Shown: in pieces, positions 56,468 through 64,000 of the stretch
How positions within the stretch are numbered: the first letter of the stretch is position 1
How the letters are laid out: each line of letters opens with the position of its first letter
Assembly (NCBI GenBank): GCA_016717105.1
Contig: JADKGF010000010.1
Coordinates: forward strand, 1 to 64,000
DNA length: 64,000 bases
Direction: 5' to 3'
From: Saprospiraceae bacterium
GTDB taxonomy: Bacteria; Bacteroidota; Bacteroidia; Chitinophagales; Saprospiraceae
Program-made: the position numbers and the translations under genes
The notes under the pieces: model-generated
Told to the model about the DNA's origin: nothing
The model's database searches: none
The model's input: the letters and a program-made list of their open reading frames with translations, nothing else

Positions 56468-58639
56468 ATGATCAGTATGAAGCCCATTTTTGCAATTTTA
56501 TTGTTGTTTCTAAGTTGCTTTTTGTCTTTTGCACAATCATCACAAGATTTGTCAATAGCAATATCCACTGTTTTGGATAAGAATACTCCATCTATTACGC
56601 TGAAATGGAGTAGCAATGTGGTCATTACCAACTATATTATATCGCGAAAAAACATTGGAGCAACTAACTGGAAGTCCATTGGAAATGTCAATAGTAGCAC
56701 TACCACTTTTGAAGATAAGGACATCATGATCGGGGCAAAATATGAATACAAAATCGAAGGCAAAGGTGCCAATTTCTCATCTTTTGGCTACATAGGAAGC
56801 GGCATTGAGATAGATCGTACGCTTCAAGTAGGTAAAGTTATTTTGGTAATAGATAAAAATGTCGTAGATAGCCTACAGCCTGAAATCATCCGATGGACAC
56901 ATGATGTGCAAAACGAAGGTTGGGAAGTTGCTTCATTAATAGTGGCCAGAGATGCAAATGTCAAAAGTATTCGTGACTCGATCAAAAGTATTTACAGTAG
57001 CACAACGATCAGGCCTTTTCGGTTTTCTTTGGGTCATGTTCCTGTACCTTACTCTGGCAATTTGGCTCCTGATGGACATCCTGATCACCAAGGCGCTTGG
57101 CCCACGGATGGATATTATGGAGAAGTGGATAATTACTTTACAGACAATCAAGTCAATAATACAGTAGCAAGTGATGGACGTAATGATAATGTTCCAGGTG
57201 ATGGCAAGTTTGACCAAAGCAATTTCTTTGGTCCACTTGAGATGCAGGTAGGACGAGTAGATTTGTATAATTTACCAGCATTTGGGTTAAATGAGATTCA
57301 GCTTTTAAGAAATTATCTTAACAAAGATCATGTTTTCCGAACAGGACAATTTAAGCCTCGCCATAAAGCAATCATCGATGATAATTTTGGATATTTTTCA
57401 GGCGAAGCATTTGCAAGTAGTGGTTGGCGCAATTTTTCATCTTTAGTAGGTGTCGATAGTACGGAATCTGGCGATTATTTTACGGGTTTGAATGCCAATT
57501 CCTACTTATGGTCATACGGATGTGGTGGCGGTAATTACTCTGGTGCTCAAGGCGTAGGTTCTACAGAGAATTTTGCTTCGACTGCACCGAAAGGCGTTTT
57601 TACCTTGTTGTTTGGCAGTTATTTTGGAGATTGGGATAGCCAAAACAATTTTATGAGAGCGGCCTTGGCTTCTGGAGACTTGCTAACCTGTGCTTGGGCA
57701 GGCAGACCGCATTGGTATTTTCACCACATGGGTGTTGGTGAGCCGATAGGCTATTGTGCACAGCAATCTATGAGTAATACATCTACCTATTATACACACT
57801 TTGCAAGTCGGTCTGTACATATATCGCTCTTGGGAGATCCTACCTTAAAACAGCAATATTCAACTAATCCCATTTCAGGTCTTACCGTCACAAAAGAAGG
57901 CTCTCATATGAAACTGTCATGGGAGGCAATTGATCCAAGTAAACAGTTCTTTATCCTAAAACATGAATCAGATGCACCATCATGGGAATTAATCAGCACT
58001 ACAGATCAAAATTTATTTATTGATTCGTGTATTGCCTCAGCCAACTTGGTTAGGTATAAAGTTGCTATTTGGGATACCATCAAATCACATACAGCCACCT
58101 ACACTGAAGCCTTGGGGCAGACTAGTGAATTTATCTTGACAGAAGCATTCCAACCAGCTATTGCAGATGGAAGTTTCAGCATTGATGACAATAAAGTTGA
58201 ATTTTACAACAATTCCAAGAATGCATCGTCTATCATATGGGATTTTGGAGACGGAAAGACGCTGACAACTTTGGACAGTATGATCACCTATATCTATGAT
58301 TCTATTGGTTTTTATACTGTATCCATGACTGTCAAAAACGAATGCTCTATAGCCGTTAAAACTTTCACTATCAATATTTTAACCAATACCAATGATCTTT
58401 CTGATTTGGCTAAAGGCACGATATACCCAAATCCAGCTGCAGACAAGATTTATATTAGATCGACTGCCCGAAGTGTTTCAGTCTATAATCAATTGGGCAA
58501 TCAAGTCATTACCCAAAGATCATTGGACAAGAATGACCCATCGCTTGGTATTTCTGCATTGCCATCAGGTTTTTATTTTGTCTATCTTTATGATGATAAT
58601 GCTAAAATCTTGGCTAGGCGGAAGTTTGTAAAAGAGTAA
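56468..58639 (+). CDS. Large secreted T9SS protein, C25 (gingipain)-like
   Basis: A 723-residue secreted protein. Order: signal peptide; a fibronectin type III-like domain (residues about 28-115); a central alpha/beta domain with GKVILVIDKNVVDSL, EMQVGRVDLYNL, YLWSYGCGGGNYSGAQGVGS and HISLLGDPTLK, the end typical of peptidase C25; a second FnIII-like domain (about 475-560); a PKD-type domain with SIIWDFGDGKTLTT; and a T9SS sorting domain (GTIYPNPAADKIYI to FVYLYDDNAKILARRKFVK). The catalytic His-Cys pair is not certain; the Cys in SYGCGGG is a candidate. Confidence 0.78.
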   Translation: MISMKPIFAILLLFLSCFLSFAQSSQDLSIAISTVLDKNTPSITLKWSSNVVITNYIISRKNIGATNWKSIGNVNSSTTTFEDKDIMIGAKYEYKIEGKGANFSSFGYIGSGIEIDRTLQVGKVILVIDKNVVDSLQPEIIRWTHDVQNEGWEVASLIVARDANVKSIRDSIKSIYSSTTIRPFRFSLGHVPVPYSGNLAPDGHPDHQGAWPTDGYYGEVDNYFTDNQVNNTVASDGRNDNVPGDGKFDQSNFFGPLEMQVGRVDLYNLPAFGLNEIQLLRNYLNKDHVFRTGQFKPRHKAIIDDNFGYFSGEAFASSGWRNFSSLVGVDSTESGDYFTGLNANSYLWSYGCGGGNYSGAQGVGSTENFASTAPKGVFTLLFGSYFGDWDSQNNFMRAALASGDLLTCAWAGRPHWYFHHMGVGEPIGYCAQQSMSNTSTYYTHFASRSVHISLLGDPTLKQQYSTNPISGLTVTKEGSHMKLSWEAIDPSKQFFILKHESDAPSWELISTTDQNLFIDSCIASANLVRYKVAIWDTIKSHTATYTEALGQTSEFILTEAFQPAIADGSFSIDDNKVEFYNNSKNASSIIWDFGDGKTLTTLDSMITYIYDSIGFYTVSMTVKNECSIAVKTFTINILTNTNDLSDLAKGTIYPNPAADKIYIRSTARSVSVYNQLGNQVITQRSLDKNDPSLGISALPSGFYFVYLYDDNAKILARRKFVKE

Positions 58640-58660
58640 GGTGGAATAAGGATTTCCACC
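58640..58660 (+). terminator. Weak terminator after the C25-like gene
   Basis: GGTGGAA (58640-58646) pairs with TTCCACC (58654-58660) and is followed by a short T-rich run, directly after the stop codon. Confidence 0.5.
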
Positions 58661-58689
58661 ATTTTAAGCATTCCATTTTGTGTCGAAGT

Positions 58690-59223
58690 TTTTTATTTTA
58701 TTTCAATTGATGAAGCTAACTTTATGTCAATTGTGGCATTATCTTCTTGTTGGAAAATACCATAAACCTTTAAAATACCATTTATAACATCCAATCATTC
58801 ACCACCTTCTACTGTAGCAGTTATTCAGTCACTTACAATTTTGGTTTAAATACAAATCTTACAGATTCACTTTTGGTATAAAAAAAGCACGTTCATAAAA
58901 GGAAATGGCATCTTTCAAACTGCTTTTAGTTCAAATACAAATTTTGTTTTAGCAAATGACTTAATATTTAATTTGGGTTAAATATGCCATATTTTTTACT
59001 TTTTAGGTCTTTGATTATTTTTTTTTGTATAAATTTAATTTAGTGGTACTAAAGTAAGCACGAAATAAAAAATGGCGAGGTCAAAATCCACAAAAACGAA
59101 GATTTTATATTTACTACATATCATACAATATACATATATATGTAAAATTGAATTTAAAAAAGTGGCATAAAAATAGCAATATGGTAGGTCCGACACCTAA
59201 ATTTTTTAAACAAACCCGTTAAT
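58690..59223. other. Intergenic stretch with decayed coding fragments
   Basis: No intact gene. On the plus strand, two nearby frames read SSYSVTYNFGLNTNLTDSLL and KGNGIFQTAFSSNTNFVLAN (58800-58980), and on the minus strand one reads VINGILKVYGIFQQEDNA (58790-58700), a mixed signal compatible with a decayed secreted-protein gene. The rest (58990-59220) is AT-rich with nothing recognisable. Confidence 0.35.
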
Positions 59224-60807
59224 ATGTTAAGATTAATTTTAATATTGACTGTGTTGATTTTAACTACCTATTGCTTGAACAGCCAAAATCGAACACTTCA
59301 ACCCACAGTTTTTACTTGGGAAGGAGCAGCTGAAGGCAACAAAGCTGTGTGGAACGCTGATGATACTTTGAATACCTATTTGGATATAGATGGTATAGAT
59401 GTACAAATCAGGCTTATCGATTCACTACATCTTAATACGACTACTGAAAATCCAAGCGAATTTAATGATTATACAAAAACTAATACATTTTATGGCAGGG
59501 GAAATCTTGCTTTTCAGGTAAAATCCACCCAAGCTGCACAAGCTGTTTGTTTGGAATTTGCATTTTCCAATCCGATATATCTTAATAATTTCGACGTTTT
59601 TGATATAGATATGTTGCAGTCTTCTACTGTAAAAGCCAGTACCTATCAAGACAGCGTTAGTTTTAAAGCTTATAATAAGGCAGGAATTGTCCCGCTCGTA
59701 TTAGAACAAAAAGATTTGAATGCTGCTTTTACAATATACGGACAATCAGCTAAAGCAAATTTCTTAAAAGGAATAAATGGAGATGTTTCTCATACCAATT
59801 TGATTGGCGCAGTATCAGTAAAAAGTAGTTTGCCAATCGAAAGATTCGTTTTGTGTCATTCAAATGGCTCAGAAGATGATGGCTTAAGCAATAGCCATGC
59901 AATAAAAATTCCGGGATTCCAGTTTACTGAATTTTTTAGGAACAATATCAGGAAAGGTATTAGATGATACTACTGGAAAGCCTTTGGCTGGTTCCGTCAT
60001 CAGATTGTTAGATTCAGAAGGAAATCTTGTGATTAATAAAGAAGGCTGGGCGATGCAGGTTATGACAGATGATAGTGGTGTATTTGTTTTTGATCATTTG
60101 CCAATGGGTACATATACCATTTTTCAAATAAACCCATCAGGATATGATAGCATTCACGATATGGATGACATTAATGATAATAAAATTATTGCTTTATTGG
60201 ATGTAGTCAAACCTGAATCGAAAGATAATAATTTTATGAGATACAAAGCACACCGCTTGCTGTAAATTTGACATCTTTTGATGTAAAAGCAAGGAGTAAT
60301 AAAACATATGAGGCCATTTGGGAAGTGAATAAGGAAGAAAATTGTCATTTTTACCAAATTTTCGGTTCTGAAAATGGTATTGAAAATTCATTATTGAGCA
60401 CAGTGAATGCTGATCTTACACAAGATGGAAGATATTCAGAAAATTTTGAGCATCAGTTTACTGCAAAATCAATTTACATCACCTTGGTACAAACAGATTA
60501 TGATGGAAGTAGTAGTACAATAGGCACAAAGAAGGTAGATAATGCAGAAATTGAAACAAGAATTTATCCAAATCCGGTAGGAAACCACCTGTATATAGAA
60601 TCGGTTGATATAGATGGTGAAAAAAAGTTTGCCATATTTGATATTGTTGGTAAGCAAGTTATGTCAGGAACCTTCAATAATCCAGTAAAAAATCATACCA
60701 TCGATGTTTCTGCTTTAAAACAAGGTGTTTATTATGTTAAATTAATAACCAACTACAGCGAGTTTACAACGGTTCTTATAAAAATTAAGCTGCGTTTGCA
60801 CAGATAA
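59224..60807 (+). pseudogene. Secreted protein with SdrD-like B domain and T9SS tail, two frameshifts
   Basis: About 527 residues in three frames. Part 1 (59224 to about 59935): signal peptide and an FTWEGAAEGNKAVWNADDTL domain. Part 2 (to about 60235): GTISGKVLDDTTGKPLAGSV and LDSEGNLVINKEGWAMQV, an SdrD B-like / carboxypeptidase-regulatory fold. Part 3: STPLAVNLTSFDVKA and a T9SS sorting domain (TRIYPNPVGNHLYI to GVYYVKLITNYSEF). Breaks lie in T-runs at 59932-59937 (one extra) and 60232-60235 (one missing). The joins are smooth in sequence, so one gene is well supported. Confidence 0.8.
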
Positions 60808-60820
60808 TAAGTTGTCAATT

Positions 60821-60862
60821 AAAAAAGTTCCAAGTACGTGAAGTTCTTGGGACTTTTTTTTA
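60821..60862 (+). terminator. Terminator after the SdrD B-type gene
   Basis: AAAAGTTCCAAG (60823-60834) pairs with CTTGGGACTTTT (60846-60857), with one G-U wobble, followed by a T-run. Confidence 0.8.
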
Positions 60863-61005
60863 TTAAACTGTTTTATTGGTTTATTGAATGGTAGATTATT
60901 TTGAGAAAAAAGGGCAAAACGGAAGAAATACTTGCTAATTCATATGGAAAAGTGATAAATTTTGAATAATTATAAATAATCAAAATATATTTCAAATTAT
61001 TGTTA

Positions 61006-62117
61006 ATCTATGTACATGACAAAAATTTGATGGCTCGTGCAAAATCTCTACTATTATTGGTATATAGAGCCCTCATTATGAATCGGTCCTGCTTTGAAAA
61101 CACTTTTTGATGGCCTTCCATGCGCTTTGCAGGAAAATTTCGGTTTTTTCTTAATCATCAATCCTGTTATCAGCATCCATGAATAGCTTAATGCGATCAA
61201 ACCAATCAGGGTTTCTATTCTTGAATCTTTTGCAAGTGTGTACCTCCATGTGAAAACCATTCGATTTCATATTTAAACATACTTTCTATCTGCCATCTCT
61301 GCGTAACTACTGTCACATCCGTTATCTTTTCTTGTGACAAAACGATCAGGTATTCGATTTATTTTTATCATTTTTAAACCTAAATCCACTAACATAAACT
61401 TCCAATTTACCATATTTATTTTTTATTATTGGAATGTTTGCCTTTTCTGGGTTGATTTTACTATGTTCTTTACGGATATCTTTTGACTATCATGGTACAC
61501 TTTTTGATTTTCTTTTATTCGAATGACGAAGGTTATACCATTGTCGTTCATAGTTATACCAACAGAACCGCCAAATTCCCTGTCCAATGATATACTTTAT
61601 TTTACCACCTACCTTGTCAATGATTTTATTCAGTAAATCCCATCAATCACCTGATTGCTATTACCTTTTTATTCAGTGACCAACCCAATGGAACACTATA
61701 TCCTTCGTATAAAACTGATATCATCAGGATATTAATTTTCTTCTTCCCAAACTCCCAATTGGTACGATCTATCAGTAAGGTTATATGGCCCGTCGTCAAT
61801 TTTAACCACTTTAAAATCATCTGTATCAGAGATGTATTGGTCAGTTTATCTCTTTAATAAATCGCTGCAATCGTCGTAATTGCTTCCCGTTTTACTTTTC
61901 GTATCCATCGCCAAGGCTATCTTGGCGGGTTTACTAGTGACAATGGCAGAATAAATAATCCTATAAGATCTATCCTTGGTTTTGTTAAGTGCTTAGGTTC
62001 TTATCAGTTCTCCGGTAAGTTCTTTAACTTTACTGAGTAGCCATGATGTTTTGGTTTTATTTATCACATAATCAAACGTTTATCATTGGCTACTTGTTTT
62101 TTGTCATGTACATAGAT
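61006..62117 (-). mobile_element. IS4-like insertion sequence with intact ends and decayed transposase
   Basis: A 1112-bp element bounded by perfect 20-bp inverted repeats, ATCTATGTACATGACAAAAA at 61006-61025 and its reverse complement at 62098-62117. It is flanked by a direct repeat TGTTA at 61001-61005 and 62118-62122, consistent with a 5-bp target-site duplication. Inside lies one leftward transposase gene broken by many stops and frameshifts. Exact ends with a ruined gene mean that the insertion is old enough to have decayed but not to have lost its termini. Confidence 0.85.
61054..62095 (-). pseudogene. IS4-family DDE transposase, heavily decayed
   Basis: Read leftward from about 62095, the frames in turn give recognisable IS4 transposase pieces: KVKELTGELIRT, AKIALAMDTKSKTGSNYDD, DRTNWEFGKKKINILMISVL with YEGYSVPLGW, SLDREFGGSVGI and FVIRIKENQK, then RWQIESMF, and finally the 68-residue C-terminal piece containing RIETLIGLIALSYSWMLITG. 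The Asp of DRTNW, the D of DREF and the E of WQIES correspond to the DDE triad. At least eight lesions separate the pieces. Confidence 0.82.
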
Positions 62118-62338
62118 TGTTAATGAAAGCAATATGAATTATGAAATAATTTATGTGTATTTATTATAAAAAAAATGTTAATAAAATATAAACAACAATA
62201 CAAATTGATAATTACATTTGCTTTTTTTAACCCTCTCTTGAACAACAATTTATGATTTCTCCGAGCAAGTAAAATTGCTTCTTTTTGGATTGTTATGTGT
62301 ATAAATCAATCATTTATTACCATAGCAACAGTAAATTG

Positions 62339-62707
62339 ATGTTTAAAAAAATATTATTAGTTTCCTCCACTGAAGGTGGATTGGTGATGTTGGCTGAACT
62401 TTGTGCGGCAAAACTCATTGCTCCATATTTCGGCACATCTATACAGGTGTGGGCTGCTACACTTTCAGTTATCTTAGGTGGTTTGGCTGCTGGGTATTTG
62501 ATTGGTTCTCGTCGATCTAAATTTGGTTATGAAAGAAACATTAAAGACTTAAAAATCATATTTTTATTTAAAGGCATTATTTTATGTTTTGTGAATCCGG
62601 AATTAAGGATTTTCAACCATGAGATGTGTCTAAATGATATTATTTCAATTCAAATAAAAATGAATAGACTGTATTTGAATTATTTTTTAATAATTAATTT
62701 ATATTAG
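62339..62707 (+). pseudogene. Truncated membrane spermidine-synthase-like gene (copy 1)
   Basis: The first 61 residues from the ATG at 62339 match the start of the membrane-bound spermidine-synthase-like / fused MFS family: LLVSSTEGGLVMLAELCAAK, LIAPYFGTSIQVWAATLSV and LGGLAAGYLIGSRRSK. After about 62524 the sequence diverges into low-complexity hydrophobic and basic residues with no relation to the family and ends at 62707. The remaining hydrophobic segments and the aminopropyltransferase domain are missing. Confidence 0.75.
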
Positions 62708-62708
62708 A

Positions 62709-62890
62709 TTGAATAAAGGGATCATATATACACTAGCACTTTTGGAAGGAAGTGCCGTAATGGTTGCTGAGCTTTGTTGCAAGCTTATTACCCCTTATTT
62801 TGGGACAAGTGTTCAGGTGTAGGCAGCAACATTAGGTGTTACTTTGACCATGTTGAACTAAACCTTTGGTAGCTCACTGGCTTGATAATT
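62709..62890 (+). pseudogene. Second truncated spermidine-synthase-like gene (copy 2)
   Basis: Directly after copy 1 a similar start appears: NKGIIYTLALLEGSAVMVAE, LCCKLITPYFGTSVQV, then TAG in the position of the conserved Trp (VWAA reads V-stop-AA, consistent with TGG to TAG), then AATLGVTLTMLN and further stops. It is an independent paralogue and not a copy of the first, because identity is partial and spread throughout. Confidence 0.7.
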
Positions 62891-62984
62891 GTCATTGCAA
62901 ATATAAATAAATGTATTAAGTTATAGCAACAAAAAGAATCCGAAAAGACTTAGGATCACACACCATCATTTTAGAGCAAGAGTT

Positions 62985-63850
62985 GAAGTTGAAGGCTTCT
63001 CTTGATCAGCTGGACAAGTTTGAAAGAAACTATCTGTATTGGGTGAGCACGAAGCACCTATCTTAACTATTCCCGTCATTTGGCAAAGATGGCCTTGCAC
63101 TTTAAGTGCTTACCACTGAGTTAGAAAGAAGACCAGATCAGCGATTATCTTCATTTGCTCAAGCAGGAGCATAATACACCATCAGATTCTTACTTTAAGC
63201 ATACTGTTTTTTTGGTCTGCGTATGCTCTGCAAAGTAGAACATATCAAACCGCATGATATATAGGTCTCCCTAGCATCAAGCGGCCCAATAAACTACATT
63301 AGTGTTGTCAAAAGCGGAGATGTGGTCTTTATTGCAAGCGCCTGATTTGCTAAAACATAAGATACTCATTGGCCTTTTATATGGCTGTGGCTTGAGATGT
63401 TTAGAAGCAAGGAGTGTTCGGATTCAGGACATAGATATGGATCGAAGACCTTACATGTCGTGCAGGGCAAAGAGACAAGAAAGATCGATATGTGCCTATC
63501 GGCGATCATCTCATCCGAGGTATTCAAAGTATCTTGATGCCGAAAATCCAGATACGGCTCTTTAATGGACAGCCTGAAGCCAATCGCAAAGGTGGAGACT
63601 TCGACTCGCGATATTCACAGAAAGGTGTCCAGTGGGCAGTGTCGAGTGCCGCAAAGAAAGCTGGTATCATCAAACACATCAATGTCCACGTTTGCGCCGC
63701 ACGTATGCTACGCATCTACTCGGAGGATGGTATGGATATCATGACGCTCAAAGAGATGCTTGGACATGAGCGAATAGACAACACTCGTCTATCTGCATAT
63801 AGCCCAAAGCGGTCGCCGCAAAGCATTCAGCCCACTAGACACCTTGTTTA
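62985..63850 (+). pseudogene. Site-specific tyrosine recombinase, decayed
   Basis: Pieces in alternating frames reconstruct one integrase: ASLDQLDKFERNYLYW, NYSRHLAKMALHFKCLP, EHNTPSDSYFKHTVF, LSKAEMWSLLQAPDLLKHKI, LYGCGLRCLEARSVRIQDID with the first catalytic Arg, DRYVPIGDHLIRGIQS, QKGVQWAVSSAAKKAGI, the HxxR box read across two frames as RRTYATHLL, EDGMDIMTLKEMLGHERID and the C-terminal RKAFSPLDTLF. This type of integrase is typically encoded just before an IS91-type transposase in Bacteroidota, as here. Confidence 0.82.
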
Positions 63851-63854
63851 CAGA

Positions 63855-64000
63855 ATGCGGGCCACGTTCGAAGTAGCGCATGTGCTCGATCGATCATGGC
63901 ATTGTGTGGAGAAGGACACACTTAATGGCTGGCAAATACGGACACTTAGAGCGATTAAAGATTGTCGAACCATCGCACTGGGTGGCCATGTCGATCGGTT
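63855..64000 (+). CDS. IS91-family (Y1) transposase, N-terminal fragment
   Basis: From the ATG at 63855 to the window end one open frame reads MRATFEVAHVLDRSWHCVEK and LNGWQIRTLRAIKDCRTIAL then GGHVDR, matching the N-terminal part of IS91-like transposases (W-H-x-V-E, W-Q-x-R-T-L-x-A-I-x-x-C-R-T-x-A-L-G-G-H). The zinc-binding Cys cluster and the Y1 domain would be beyond the edge. Whether the gene is intact cannot be told. Confidence 0.75.
   Translation, partial: MRATFEVAHVLDRSWHCVEKDTLNGWQIRTLRAIKDCRTIALGGHVDR

Noticed and set aside
56251..56580. Plus-strand ORF of 109 codons upstream of the C25-like gene
   Set aside because: Overlaps the following gene's signal-peptide region in another frame and has no family resemblance.
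59101..59140. AT-rich short repeats as a possible operator or CRISPR remnant
   Set aside because: The repetition is simple sequence (TATA/CATA) with no regular repeat-spacer arrangement.

Overview
This is a low-GC chromosomal window from a member of the Bacteroidota, probably of the Saprospiria or a nearby group. The evidence is the repeated Por secretion (T9SS) C-terminal sorting domains with a YPNP or FPNP start, Bacteroidota-restricted families (PUR-like DUF3276, DUF3570, DUF4266, BT_3928-type DoxX, DUF3810), the menaquinone futalosine route, and upstream elements matching the Bacteroidota -7 box TAnnTTTG. I did not recognise any tRNA, rRNA or CRISPR array.

Layout. 0-6 kb: the start of ddl (leftward), an NtrC-type regulator without a DNA-binding domain, a LOG-family hydrolase, a queuosine-precursor transporter, a DUF3810 protein, mqnB and a PUR-like protein. 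6-16.9 kb, all leftward: an ABC exporter, a small secreted protein, two DedA proteins, proline dehydrogenase, aroE, acpH, an Rpn/transposase_31 nuclease and smc. 16.9-18.4 kb: a gene-poor stretch with a strong candidate structured RNA. 18.4-25.6 kb, rightward: a molybdenum hydroxylase set (nucleotidyltransferase, 2Fe-2S subunit, Tat-exported large subunit, XdhC), then queD, folE, fabD and yqgE. 25.6-34.8 kb: envelope proteins, including an ApbE / DUF4266 / DUF3570 flavinylation-like cluster and several T9SS substrates. 34.9-43.7 kb: agmatine to putrescine (aguB, aguA), TerC, a sigma/anti-sigma pair, a LolA-like protein, truC, pgk and gap. 44-52 kb: a haem c / copper monooxygenase-like secreted protein with a redoxin partner, followed by lipoproteins and gene remnants. 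52-56 kb: dgkA, rplS, a methyltransferase, fabI and an AbiEii-like nucleotidyltransferase with its partner. 56-61 kb: two large T9SS proteins. 61-64 kb: a mobile-element graveyard, with a decayed IS4-like element that keeps perfect ends and a 5-bp target duplication, two truncated membrane spermidine-synthase-like genes, and a decayed tyrosine recombinase followed by the start of an IS91-type transposase.

A dominant property is the number of recognisable genes broken by one small lesion, usually a one-base indel in a homopolymer: acpH, rpn, smc, the NTP transferase, the Mo-hydroxylase large subunit, xdhC, queD, yqgE and two T9SS genes. A short deletion in gap and in-frame stops in two other genes add to this. 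Since smc and gap are normally essential or central, sequencing or assembly error is the likeliest cause for most of them, whereas the elements at 61-64 kb carry too many lesions for that explanation. I annotate each broken gene as one locus and give the position of the break.
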